Source: Hemileia vastatrix
Taxonomy: Eukaryota; Basidiomycota; Pucciniomycetes; Pucciniales; Zaghouaniaceae
Assembly: GCA_030280995.1 (NCBI GenBank)
Contig: JASXTE010000011.1
Location: forward strand, 25,528,817-25,592,816
Direction of reading: 5' to 3'
DNA length: 64,000 nucleotides
Positions 11,701 through 22,718 of this stretch are shown piece after piece (the first letter of the stretch is position 1; the number at the start of each line of letters is the position of its first letter). The notes beneath the pieces are model-generated. The model was not told the DNA's origin, did not search any database, and saw only the letters and a program-made list of their open reading frames with translations. A program made the translations under genes and the position numbers.

Positions 11701-12698
11701 AGCGGAGTAGAGTATGGATCTCTTGATAACAAAGGCCTCTTCAAAGGAGGATTCAAACCCATAGCCATAGGTTCATTGAAAGGTGTAATATTCTGCGCTA
11801 CCTTCTTGTACTTTACGGCTCCACCGTCAACTTGTGGAATCTTCAGGATGTCCTCACCACCAGACCTGGAGCAAAAACCAAGGGTTTCCCCATTGCTCAC
11901 ATGTGTGGCCCAGGTAATGTTTTTGAAAGGTGTAGAAGAAACCCTAGCGGTGCAAAATTGGGAGGACTTACTGTTAGACCCCAATCTAACCACTCCACAG
12001 CTTTTCCGCAATTCCACATTTTCATCCTCACTTCCATCTTCCAAATCTTCAAATCTTGATTCATCTTCTGAATCATATCTTTTAAAATTATGCAGTTTAT
12101 CCTCATGCTGGAGGCCCAAAAATTGAACTTGAAAATATTCTTTCTTCAAAAATTCATGCAGTTTAACCTCATGCTGGAGGCCCAAAAATTGATCTTGATG
12201 ATCTTTACAAAAATAATTCTTTTATTCTTTTTAAATTATCTTAAGATTTTTTTCTTGCTTTTCCTCAGTTATGTTGAAATTTTTATCTTCTTTTCTTGAG
12301 TTTTCTTCCATCATACAAAAATAACCAGGAGTTTCCCAAATACTCACAGACGTGGCCAAGGTAATGTTTTTGAAAGGCGTAGAAGAAACCCTAGTGGTGC
12401 ACAATTGGGAGGACTTAATTTTAGACCCCAATCTGACTGCTCCAACAATTTTCCGCATATCTTTCAATAAAGATATATAACCAATCTTCATTCTTGAACT
12501 TGAATTAAAAATAATTGAAAATCTTGAGAGAGAACAGATACTTGAAAAAAAACATGAAGAATACTTGCCGAGAAGAGAAACATTAAAAAGAGAAAGTTGA
12601 AAATCCACTTGGTATATCTTCAAGGGAGCTGACCTACTACAACCTGGGATTTCCTCATCTTGGGGAGAGGTTGTAGCACTAGGGCAATCAGCCCTCAT
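11701..12698 (-). pseudogene. Pol N-terminal remnant of B1
   Basis: The frame starts at ATG 12698, which overlaps the gag-protease stop in TAATG. It reads a Ser-rich, basic linker before the RT (open 12698-12231, then a second frame 12185-11607 after a frameshift). It contains two in-frame hairpin repeats (peptide GLQHE) and the conserved PPLKRPLLSRDP block that precedes RT in B2 and C. Everything after that block is deleted, and the last codons are read from LTR sequence. It has no catalytic domain left. Confidence 0.7.
12092..12180 (-). repeat. Two copies of the B/C hairpin repeat inside B1 pol
   Basis: Positions 12092-12114 and 12158-12180 read on the - strand as stem CCTC, loop CAGCAT, stem GAGG, then TAAACTGC. 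They sit in the same reading frame as the other coding copies of this repeat in B2 and C. Confidence 0.7.
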
Positions 12699-12700
12699 TA
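12696..12700 (-). promoter_or_regulatory. TAATG stop-start overlap between gag-protease and pol (B1)
   Basis: The TAA that ends the gag-protease frame shares its last A with the ATG that opens the pol frame. The identical arrangement occurs in B2 at 34157-34161. It would fit translation by termination-reinitiation. Confidence 0.55.
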
Positions 12701-15075
12701 ATCTAAAAAAGACAGACTCTCGCTAGAGCCTGAGCCACACTCCAAAAAACCAGAGGCGGCACCCACTTCTTTCCTTCTCCTGAAACATTACATGCACTGG
12801 AAAATTGAAGACAAGCCAGGCCTGGCCTCCCAACCATCATCTCCAGGAGATGATAACCTCATGTGAAGCTTTCTCTCATCTTCACTTTTCAACTCCAAAC
12901 TGATCCTCATTTCAAACTGATAACCAATTCTTGCTTTAAAATCCATCAAGAATGGTCGACCCAAAACAGCTTTCACATTACCTTTGGCAATGTAAAAATG
13001 AACCTTTCCAGAGGCTCCACCGACATCCAGCTTTATAAATTTTGCTGTCCCAACTAACTCAGTGACATGGCCACCAATCCCTCTTAAATTCCCACCAATT
13101 CCTGTCTTGATGGAGAGGCCCAGATAAATAGCCTCAAACAAAGACATCAGGTTAATCTGAGAGCCTGAATCCACCAATGCCCTAGCCTCCCTGCCATTCA
13201 GAGTGACATTGACATAGCCAAGAGGAGCAGGAAATGAATTTCCAACCCCTCACCAAACTTCTAAGAAGAATCACAGATGTATTCCACCTCCCCAGAAGAA
13301 ACCCTTCTCCTGGCCAACAATTTTTTTGTCTATCAGTCAACCCAGGACTGATAGCATACAATTCCACACAAGAGCAGGAAACCTGACCCTGATTCATTCT
13401 TTCCAGAACCGAGTCCATAACATTAGATTGGCCAGAAACTACTGGCCACTCAAAGTGAGCCCTTGGCTTCACTACCTTGGTCCTAGAAATCTCCTGAGGA
13501 CCAGAACCACCAACAGATTTTACATCAACAGGAATAAAACCAGATCCCTCACCAACACCTCTAACTCCAGCAGGCTTTGGAAATGAAGCCAAAGGGACAT
13601 CCTCCTCTGAGTTAGAATCAACATCTATTGGCATTGGCTCACCGTTCATGTCCAATGCACCAAAACTGGGGGGGCCCATATCAGAAATCCCCTTCTGCAT
13701 CTTTTACAGCTCCCCTTTGCTGTACTTCCTCCTGGTTGCACTCAGCTTAGAATCCACCTTTGAAGCCTTAGGCTTTTATTGGGCCTGAGAACTGCTCTTA
13801 GGCCTTCACACCTTTCCTGCTTCAACATCATAGATACCAGCCAAGCATTCACCACTTGACTGTCCTCCGCAAGAATACAAATCCAACCCACCAAAGGAAG
13901 TAGAAAAAGAGACTTTATTAACCTCCTTTCCTTTTCCCTTGACATCTACATCTGCCTTTGAAGAAGAATTCGCCTGATCAGGGATCTCCTCAAACATCTC
14001 CTCCTCTGATTGAGACCATTTCTTCTCCTGACCAAACCATCAGAAGCCTGCCCTTCACTGGGCTTTACAAATGAACCATCAGGGAATTTGAACACCCTGC
14101 CATAAAACTCCACCTTTCCTTCTGACACATCTCTGTTCAGAGCCCAAAAATCAATGGACTTGTGCCCCCTCCTACTGCAATAAGAGCAGACCTAAGGATC
14201 ACTACTACCAGCCCTCCTGTCAAAATATCTAGGCTGAGAAGGAGCCCTATTGATCTTCTTAGCCTCCTGCCCAAGATATGTAGCTGTTTTGTCAGATAAG
14301 CCAACTGCTTCACCACTGGATCCCTCTCCTCCTTGGGAAACTCCACCATATTCTTTTCTTCCTTCTTTACCCTACTCTCCTCTTCAACCAAAGCCTCACT
14401 GACTTTGCTGACATACTTAGCACACCCCAATTGATAGGTGTCCACAACCAACAGCTACAAATGGGCCTCCACAGCCTCCTTCACCATGTCCAAGGCAGGC
14501 AACTTCTGGCCTCCATTAGAAAGAGTCTTCATCAAGTCCTTCCTTGACAACTCCTTCAACACATCCATCCTAACATCTCTAGCCAGGGCAGACCAAAAAA
14601 CATCTTTGGCAGAATTTTCATGTGCCATCTCCTCCACTTCCACCAAATATTCTGCCACAGGATCAAACTGTAGTAAAAACTTCCTGTAACTGAGTAAGTT
14701 ACCAACACCAGCATAAGACTGCCATTCACTGACAACCTTGTTTAGATCAATCATAGTGAGCCTGATACCCCATCTATCCACCATCTCCCTGCACAACAAC
14801 TTCCAATCCCTCTTCTTGTATCCAGACATGGCTACAATCTCCTTCTCCACTGACCTATCACCAATGAATAAAATGATCTCCTTCACCATGTCCAGGTAAG
14901 AAGAACCATCCACACCAGCAGCAGTTTCATATTTCTCCAGAAACCACTTCCCATCATCTCCATTAAACTTGGTACCATCCCAAGTTTTAATTCTCACACA
15001 TTCCCTAACCATCACAGCAGGAGGACCTTCCCCCCCACTGACAGTCACCACAGGAATATATGAACCAGAAGCCAT
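12701..15075 (-). pseudogene. Gag-protease of B1, broken
   Basis: The start MASGSYIPVV at 15075 is conserved with B2. Gag is readable to about 13320 with a nonsense TAG at 14455-14457, a frameshift near 14270, and others near 13990 and 13320. The zinc knuckle (about 14160-14200) keeps C-x2-C-x4-H but has Phe in place of the last Cys. The protease frame 13177-12788 has the active site VDSGSQINLMS and the later VLGRPFL block. After a stop the tail runs to SLSFLD and the TAA of the TAATG overlap. Non-functional. Confidence 0.75.
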
Positions 15076-15145
15076 TCTTCCAGAACAAAATCACCAGAAA
15101 AGACCAACCAAAAACAACAGAGATTCCAAGGAATTAGCAGGTCCT

Positions 15146-15163
15146 ACCCCACATTGGGAGCCA
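15146..15163 (-). promoter_or_regulatory. Primer-binding site of B1
   Basis: On the - strand TGGCTCCCAATGTGGGGT lies 4 nt inside the 5' LTR. It matches, with a few mismatches, the complement of the conserved eukaryotic tRNA-Lys(CUU) 3' end. B2 and C have the same site. Confidence 0.6.
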
Positions 15164-15167
15164 GAAA

Positions 15168-16258
15168 TGTAGACAATCCTATAGTACTAGCTATAGGCCT
15201 TGACCAAAAGAGTTGGAGAAAAACCAGAGAGAAAATCCCCTGTCCCTTTAGAAAAATATAAGTGAGATTTACCTGCTACAGCAAATTGGTTCCTGTTTTT
15301 TAAAGCCCCTTTTTCAATACACTTGACTGCTTGATCAGCCAAGAAAGTAGTCTCCAGACATACTACCAAGCCAAAGAACTGAAATGTAGACCAATTTCCA
15401 CACCAGAAGAGTAATGATACTTGATGTAGGTTGCAAATCCACACCAGAGACAGAAATAATCCTTGATATATCTTGCAAGACTACACCAGAGAAAACAGTT
15501 GCCAAAGTTGAGTTAAATGAAGAACTAACATTGCAACAAACACAGTCAATTGTGGCCAAAAAACAGTGAAAACTGAGTAAGGAACAAGGATATCACCTCT
15601 GGATGGTTGTATGATAATTAAGGTTCCCCCAAACTGTCTTATTCACTATATACACACAGACCACTATCTAAGAGCCCATGCACACCCACGAATTTGGTGT
15701 TTCTGAGTGCCAAATTGCATAAAACCCCTCTAGAAACACTTCCCAGCCTTCTAGCACCAAGGCAGGAAGTCCCCCCAATGTCAGGAGGCCCGCCTGAAGC
15801 GGCAGGACCACCCTGAAGCCAGAAAACCACCAAAAACACCCAAAATACTTAGAAAAATAAACTACGACTACTAAAACCTTTAAAACACATAATTAAGATA
15901 CAAAAACATTGTGACATGAGACGTAGAGAAAAATTAGTATATTCTAATGGTACTAAGAACTTAACCCTAAGTCTTAAGGTTAACCCGTAAAACACAAAAA
16001 ACAAAATTAAACAGCAATCTTTTAAAATGAAAAATGGGAAATAATCCCTCAAATACTTAGAATATGAAAAATGTCATCAAGACATAAAATATAGAGAAAA
16101 ACTGGGGCTATCCAATGGCAATACCCAAATCACCACAGTTCCAATATTTGTCAAATAATTCCTGAAAAACAAACAATTATGAAACAATGCCATTTAAGAC
16201 ATATAAAAACAACGCCAAACAGACCAACAAAGGGCTCTGCCAATATTGGAAGACCACA
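15168..16258 (-). repeat. 5' LTR of B1
   Basis: Full-length B-family LTR of 1091 bp in reverse orientation, from TGTAGACAATCC (+ strand) to GAAGACCACA. It aligns over its length with 18830-18936 plus 30700-31685, and with 42092-43185. Confidence 0.9.
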
Positions 16259-17168
16259 CCGCTATCAAAATAATTTAAAATATACTGAAAACTATTATTA
16301 ATAAAGTATTTTCTCAAAATGATTCATCATTTTTATTTAGTTTTACAACTTCAAAGTATTTAATATATATATTTGTGATAAATAAATATACTTATGGTTA
16401 CATTTGGAGGTCTACAAATTTTTTTTGAAAAGTGATAAATTTTCTCTCTGTTTAACTTAACTTGAACCACAGTTGAAAACAGGATTACATTGGGAGCTCA
16501 ATCTAATTCTACATAAACTAAGATACTTTATTTTTTGAAAATAAATATAGTCATTGCAATGAAAAAATTTTAGTAAATAAAGGACACAAGGAGCTTTTGT
16601 AATGTTACTAATAGATTATAGTACCAATATTTAAAAACTTAAAATATTACATTTTACTAATTTTTTTTGCTTTTGCAGGTAATTATTCTGGTATGTATAT
16701 TAACCATGGAGAATGAAATATAGAAAGTTTTGGAAATATATCAAATTTTAAAACTTTATTTAAACTCAATGACTTAATTTGAAGCTGTTTTAAATCTCAC
16801 TAAAAGAATTTAGAACTAAAATAAAATATAAAGACATCCATCTCATGAAATAAAAAAACAAAATCATTTCAAAATCTTTATATAGTTTTTCTTCAATTTT
16901 TCAAATTGTTTCAAAAATGTACATATTTTATTGGTTTTATGTCTTATGTATAGTTTTCAGAAATATTCTGTAAAATAATTTGTAAAAAATTAAAATTCTA
17001 TTTCATGGCTAGCTTTTAAATTCTAGTGCATCTTCTGCCACAAATTTCAGTATTTATTAAATACAACAAACAAAGATTTATCTTGTTTGGATTTAAGGGT
17101 AAAAATCGAAATACACAAGATTTACCCATTTTTTTTGAAAGTGAAAATTAAGTACTGCAAAAAAATAG

Positions 17169-17206
17169 GGTGAACTCTATTTTTTGGCTGAATGATAGAG
17201 TTCACC
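17169..17206. repeat. Family D hairpin in D1
   Basis: Inverted arms GGTGAACTCTAT and ATAGAGTTCACC flank 14 nt. Related to the GAACTCTG hairpins at 43663-43912, 56446-56477 and 59532-59567. Confidence 0.65.
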
Positions 17207-17208
17207 TC

Positions 17209-17960
17209 TAGTTTCTTCCTCCCTTAATTTACATTCTTTTCACCTCTCCACATTAAGTTTCATGCCTTTTCATCCTTTCCTATTTTATTCCCACATCTCT
17301 TGTTTAGATAACCATCCCAACACTCTAACTGAACTCTCCAGCTTTCCCAGAGTAAGTTTCAGTACTCCTTGCCCTTCCCCTCCAATCCAATTTTACTTTT
17401 CACCTCATCTTACCACTCTTGCTTCCCTACTCCTCTATCCTTACCCCTTTCCAATTTTTCCCCACTCCACCCCGCCACTTTTGCCTCAAACCTCAATTCT
17501 CAACATTACTTGCCCCCCTCACCTTAACACACCCTTTTGACAATACTCCAACCCTTTTGCTTCCAACCCCACTATTCTTGCTCCCAACCCCAACCATTTC
17601 CCTTCCACATCATCTCAACCTTCCTTCTATTCACCCCACCCCTTTTGCTTCCCATGTCACCCTTTTTTGTCCCTTTAGATGAAAAGGGGTTGTGAAGGAG
17701 AGCAAATAAAGTGATTAGGAGTATTAATAAGTGAAGAAGGGTGAAGAAGGGAGTAAAAGAGGTGAAAAGTGGAGAAAACAAGTTAGGTGAGGTGAGGTGC
17801 AAGGGAGAGGGTTGGAGAAGGCAGAACAAGGGGTGGTGGGGGAGATTAAAGGGGAGAGTAGCACTACAATAAAAATGAGAGAAAATTTGAGAGGGGAAGA
17901 GAGTTGGAAGCACAAGAGAGGGGATGAAATTAGTAGAAAGAAGAATTTTTAAAGAATGTA
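17209..17960. other. Pyrimidine-rich block followed by purine-rich block
   Basis: About 470 bases almost without purine runs (17209-17680) switch abruptly to about 270 bases of G/A (17685-17955). Frames here translate to Pro/Ser/Thr/Leu low complexity and are not believable genes. The same switch recurs at 51100-51720 and 59570-60860. Confidence 0.6.
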
Positions 17961-18740
17961 AATAATATAAAGATATAATAATTATAGGGCATTGAAAGTG
18001 AAACATAATAAAAACAAAAATAAACTTATAAATATTGTGCACCACATTTTAGCTATATGTTTTATTCTAATAAAAATTTAACCCTTATTTTTCTTGCTAT
18101 AATGAAGATAACAGTAAATTAGTTTTTTTGAAAAAATAGAATCCATATATTGTTTTTACTTTTAAAATTATGGCATAAACATTAATTTTTTAAATTATGC
18201 AGTTAACTAAATTTTTTCAAACTTCAATTTTGAGAGTGATGTAACCTCTACAAATCTTTTAAAGCTTAAAAAATATACAAAAGTATATATTCATACAATG
18301 AGAAGAATTATATAGTTCTAGAAACCTTTATTAACAAAATTTTGGTGAAATTATAAGTTTAATAAACATTTTTTCTTGAACAACTTTTTATAGTATTGGA
18401 TGATTCCTCTATCAATTGATAGATAAAAAAATCATATAAACACAATTAAAATGAACTTTTAGTTCAATTTATATAAGGATTTTTTTTAAACAGAAAAGAA
18501 AATAGATTATTATTTGCAATTGTATGAATTTGCCCAATTATTTTGGCAGTGAGTTTCATTTATCTGAATATTCCTGCAAAAATTCCTGTAAGCCAAGCCA
18601 CAATATTATTTTTATCATTTTCACTGGTGTTTCAATAAATGTTCAAGTATCCTTCAAAGTGTGTTCAAAGTAATTTTACTGTTTCTTCATAATAGTTACA
18701 TCACTCCCTCAATGTATCCTAAACTGGATATGAATTCAGC

Positions 18741-18789
18741 TTCAAGGTTGTGAACTTGCTGGCAAGTTGCTCCCCAATATTGCATGGTG
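18741..18789. repeat. D1 right terminus
   Basis: TTCAAGGTTG, the imperfect palindrome AACTTGCTGGCAAGTT, then CCCCAATATTGC and ATGGTG match the right end of D2 at 61097-61144 with several substitutions. Confidence 0.6.
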
Positions 18790-18829
18790 AATGAAATAAT
18801 GAATATGCATACAAAAAATTAAATTGCGT

Positions 18830-18936
18830 TGTGGTCTTCCAACATTTGCAGGGGCCTTTGTTGTGTGATTTGGCGCTGTTTGTGCATGTCTTAATTGACA
18901 TCTCTTAAGGGATTGGGTATTTTTCTGGTTTTATTC
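18830..18936 (+). repeat. 5' LTR of B2, left part
   Basis: Starts TGTGGTCTTCC and matches the first 107 bases of the 3' LTR at 42092. It breaks at TTTTATTC, where element C begins. Confidence 0.85.
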
Positions 18937-19978
18937 TGTTATGGTAAGGTAAACTCTTACAGTCGCCTTGCTGTAAGCAGAATCCGGAGGAGATGTGTGG
19001 ATTTAGCTGAAAACCCCGTCCTTCCAATAAAAAATAACAAAATGGGAATTCTAAATCACTAAGCTAACCAGTCTACTTGGATCTGATTGATAAAAATAAT
19101 GAAACTCTGATATGTTTAACGCTTTTTGAGATTTAAAGAAAGTGGCTGTTGAGAAAGAAATACTGAATACAACAAGTAAGGTGTACCAGTGAAAGATCTG
19201 AAAAGATTGACTTTTATGTTTTTATAATAATTTAAATTTTTATGAGACAGAAATAATCAAGTCCCAGTGATGAAGACCTTTCCAAAGATACCCTGTATGA
19301 AGTGTGATTTAAATTTTTTGAGTAGTATTTCTAAAATGTTATATATAAAATATAAAGTTATAAGGGTATTACAATTTTATTTAATTTGTTGAGTAATAAA
19401 AAATGAGACCGTGGTGGTTAAAATTAAGCTGTATGATGTCTGATGATTGTAAGATGATTCCCAATTTCGAGTCTGAGAGGCTCTTAAGTATACCTAGTCA
19501 CGTGCCTAAGTTTCCCCTCCAGAGCTCAGCCAGAGCCCATCCGGAGCCCGTCCAGAGTCCAAGCGGAGTCAGTCCGGAACTCCGGACTCAATTAGAACCT
19601 TTAAAACTATAATAAAAAATCTAGAAAAATTACACCTGATAAAGCCACTTCCACTTTACATTCCCAACTAAATTTCGTAGCCTGCGCAGCTCTAATCACC
19701 CCGTGAAAATTCATCAAAGTTAAGTATTTTCTAAAAAACGTAAATATTTCTATAAAACTTTGAAATTCATTTAAAAATATAAGAAAAATAGTAAAAATTC
19801 TGGGAAAATTTCCTAAGGTTCTTGAGTAACTCAACTTGATACTTGTAAACTTTTCAGACCGTAAAAATAAGTTTTCTCCGTAAAATAAATTGTTTTTGCG
19901 TAGGCATTTGCTTTTGACCAATTTCGTAATAACTCCATTTAAGTATTTAGGTGCCATACTAAACTTTAGGCTACCACA
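18937..19978 (-). repeat. 3' LTR of C
   Basis: From TGTTATGGTAAGG to GGCTACCACA (+ strand). It aligns with 29684-30699 with few changes; a GC-rich CGGAGCCCGTCC-type block (about 19505-19590) is the main difference. Confidence 0.85.
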
Positions 19979-19992
19979 TCCTCCCTCAAATT
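19979..19992 (-). promoter_or_regulatory. Polypurine tract of C
   Basis: On the - strand AATTTGAGGGAGGA abuts the LTR start TGTGGTAGCC. B2 has AATTGGAGGGAGGA at the same place, and both are preceded by GGACATTCTC. Confidence 0.75.
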
Positions 19993-20637
19993 GAGAATGT
20001 CCCCATTCTTAAAACTTTGCATAAGTGATTGAGAAATTCCAAAAGAATTATCTTTTCTAATAAAATAATATGATAAATTTGTTTTAGCTGGTCTTCTTTT
20101 AATTTTTTAAAATAAAAACACTGTTTCTTCTTCTCTGGCTTGATATAACATAAAATAAAATAAATCTTGTGATGATCCCACTTCTGAGAGCAAGGTTTGA
20201 ATCCCTTCAGACTCCCATTACCAGTCTTCCTTCTTGTCACAGCATTGAGAGAGTGGATCTTCCTATGAGCCAAATACTCCTGATTCCAACCTCATAAGGC
20301 CCCCCACTGAGCCGAATTCTATGATTCCAATCTCGCCATAAGGTCCTCCAAGCTTCACACCAAAAATGGCCTAACACTGAGGCACTAAAAATCATTCCCT
20401 AAAATCCAACTACCATCCTAACTTCTGATTCCTTCATCACAATTTCAACCATTGCTAAATAGCAACCTATAAAATACTTTTGCCAGGCTTCCAATAATAA
20501 TAATATTATCTTTAGACCATGTTAAAGCGCCACAAATTTCACCTAATTAACCATTATGCTTTCCGTAGCATTATCACCACCTAAAATTTTAACCTCCTAA
20601 AGCTTATCATCACCCAATTCCAGATATGATTGAATAA

Positions 20638-21387
20638 CCAGTTTAGAGTCTTAGTGGACAGTGATAAATTTAAAGATTGAATTGAGTTATCCAAACAAGA
20701 TTGACATTCCAGTTCAAAGTCTTGTTGAACCAAACATATAATTGATTGCCAGTTTATGGTCTTGATGGACCAAAGATCGTTTAAGTGCATGAATAACTTG
20801 AGATATTCCTAAGTAAGGCTTAGGCTTGACCAAAGATTGAATAAAATTGATAATCCAGTTTAATGTCATAGTGGACCAAACATTTTATAGACAAGTAATC
20901 CAGTATAAGGCAATAGTGGACCCATGAATGTTGAATTTTCCTGCAGATATTAATTTTCTAGTTTAGAGTCATAGTGGACTAAAACAATGAATGAACTACC
21001 AGTTTAAAGTCATGGTGGAACAAACATTTGATCGATGAGAAATCCAGTTTGAGGTCATGGTGGACCCAACAACTTGATAATAGTCTAGTTTAAGCTCTTG
21101 GAGGACCAAACATTTGATAACACTCCAGTTTAAGGTCTTGGTGGACCTAACATTTGATTGATAAAAAAGTAAAAAAATCCGTCTCCAAAAATATCCATAA
21201 AATCTTGAACATCCTTGAAATTCAGTTTAAAGTCTTCAATGACTAACAGCTCCAATATAAAATCTTTAATTAAAGTCTTGAAAATTAGCCAGTTTAAAGT
21301 CTTGGAGGACTAACAGCTCCAAAATTCGTATAAAAAAAACCTTAAAGAATGTCTTGAACAGTAGCCAGTTTAAAGTCTTGGAGGACT
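20638..21387 (-). repeat. Array of hairpin repeats in the C 3' region
   Basis: Copies start at about 20638, 20709, 20749, 20855, 20900, 20958, 20999, 21044, 21085, 21125, 21222, 21289 and 21365, each about 23 nt. In element orientation a unit is a 4-bp stem, a loop of type CNCCAA, the stem complement, then a tail of type TAAACTGG. Stems are AGTC with GACT, or GGTC with GACC, with exact compensation in most copies. Spacing is irregular (40-100 bp) and spacers are AT-rich. Confidence 0.85.
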
Positions 21388-21623
21388 AACAGATATCTTG
21401 AAGTAAAATCCCATAGGTATTGAGTTCCCCTAGACCCTGTTTCCTGTCTAAACTAAATGAATAAAACTAAAAAGAATGAAGACTGAAAAGTAAAACTAAG
21501 AAATATAATAATAATTTTTGATTTAATTAATTAATTTTTTTATTTTATTTTTATTTATTTATTTTTATTTTTATTTTTTTTATTTTTTATTTTAAATTTT
21601 TTATTGATTTATTTTTAATTTTT

Positions 21624-21654
<31 letters not shown>

Positions 21655-21840
21655 TTTTTTTTAATTTTAATTTGTTTTTAATTTAAAATAAAGATATTAG
21701 AAAAGATAGTTTTGAAATAAAAGTTAAAATTTAATTTTTAAAGAAAGATAAAAAAAGTAATAATAATAAATAAAATTTCAAAATAAAATTTTAAAAGATG
21801 CCCCCCGGCCATTTGATGAGCCGTACCCTTGACATCATAC

Positions 21841-21993
21841 CCACATCCAAGTGCAACTTGATGTGGTTACACAATTTTGAGAAATTGAAAAGAAAAGAAA
21901 ATAAATGAAAGTTTTTAGAAGATAATTTTATAATGATGATCACTGGGTGGGCTCCCTCCAATTTATAAAAATGATTAGAGACCACCAGTGAGC
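21841..21993 (-). repeat. Two longer stem-loops conserved with B2
   Basis: 21841-21866 pairs CCACATCCAAG with CTTGATGTGG around a short loop. 21938-21993 pairs GATCACTGGGTGG with CCACCAGTGAGC. The same two structures occur at 39157-39181 and 39378-39402, and at 38924-38979, in B2. Confidence 0.65.
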
Positions 21994-22466
21994 ATCACCT
22001 TTACAATAATTCATAATATATATTAAAGAAAAGAAATCACAATCTAACATAAAAAAAATCAAAAACAAAATAAAATAAAAAGAATCTTGAATCCGGCGTT
22101 GAGAGCGGTGTCTCTTGATTCGTTCCAGTTTATAGTCTTAGTGGACTTCCTATAATTAAAAGACAAAGCCAGGATTCAACTAGAAACAGGGAAAATTTTG
22201 GAAACGAACATTATGGGGTAATTGTGTATAGAGCAGACAGCCCATCAATTACCCCCACACTTGCCAATATTTAAATTAAGAAGGTTCCCCTGTGAACACT
22301 TCTTCCAATAAATTTTTAAAATTTTCCTACACTATCTTCACTCAAATTTAAGTATTTTAAATTTTGAAAATTTCAAAGAAGGTTTTCTTGCATTTCGTTA
22401 AGTTTCATCAAAGTTTCGTCGCCCATAGGCAGTGTAACGACAGTAAAGTATTTTGATAAAAAGAAG

Positions 22467-22718
22467 ATAGTTTATCCTCATTGCAGAGGTTGATAAAATT
22501 TGATAAATGTCATAGTTTATCCTCATTGCGGAGGGATCCATAAATTTTCATTGATATTATAGTTTATCCTCATTGCAGAGGATAATAAAATTTGATAAAT
22601 GTCATAGTTTATCCTAATTGCGGAGGAATCCATAAAATTTCATTGATATTATAGTTTATCCTCATTGCGGAGGGTAATAAAATTTGATGAATGTCATAGT
22701 TAATCCTCATTGCGGAGG
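22467..22718 (-). repeat. Hairpin repeats at the end of C pol
   Basis: Six units start at 22467, 22512, 22559, 22603, 22651 and 22696, spaced 44-48 bp. In element orientation: stem CCTC, loop CGCAAT or TGCAAT, stem GAGG, then ATAAACTAT. One substitution breaks the stem at 22603. The last unit overlaps the pol stop codon. B2 has one unit at the same position relative to its pol stop (38341-38363). Confidence 0.8.

Larger units (their letters stand above)
11135..16258 (-). mobile_element. B-family Ty3/gypsy element B1, internally deleted
   Basis: On the - strand the order is 5' LTR (15168-16258), primer site, gag-protease, start of pol, then a direct junction to a partial 3' LTR (11135 to about 11700). 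The RT, RNase H, integrase and the first part (U3) of the 3' LTR are missing, so one deletion joined pol to the LTR near 11700. Flanks CCAC (11131-11134) and CCGC (16259-16262) look like a 4-bp target duplication with one mismatch. Homologous to B2 throughout. Confidence 0.85.
16263..18789. mobile_element. Family D non-coding repeat, copy D1 (left end not found)
   Basis: The first 50-100 bases may still be copia LTR. From about 16440 the sequence aligns with D2 (for example 16455-16600 with 55440-55570) and, more weakly, with 44540-44660. It contains a 12-bp-arm hairpin (17169-17206), a pyrimidine-then-purine block (17209-17960), and ends at 18789 with a mutated form of the D2 terminus. No protein-coding potential is seen apart from low-complexity frames. 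Confidence 0.5.
19993..22699 (-). other. Non-coding 3' region of C, rich in hairpins
   Basis: No believable coding frame lies between the integrase stop (22700) and the polypurine tract. The region holds at least fifteen hairpin repeats (20638-21387 and 22125-22147), five more units ending at the pol stop (22467-22718), a T/A homopolymer-rich stretch (21500-21790), and two longer stem-loops (21841-21866 and 21938-21993) that also occur in B2. The antisense genes of B2 are not recognisable here. Confidence 0.6.

Noticed and set aside
17262..17682. Two overlapping + strand open frames of about 90 codons
   Set aside because: They arise from the pyrimidine-rich strand and give only Pro/Ser/Thr/Leu/Phe low complexity; the same holds for frames at 51076-51391, 56410-56653 and 17572-18045.
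22467..22718. Regularly spaced repeats resembling a CRISPR array
   Set aside because: The spacers are similar to each other (AAATTTGATAAATGTC), the repeats are hairpins shared with retrotransposon copies, and the genome is eukaryotic.
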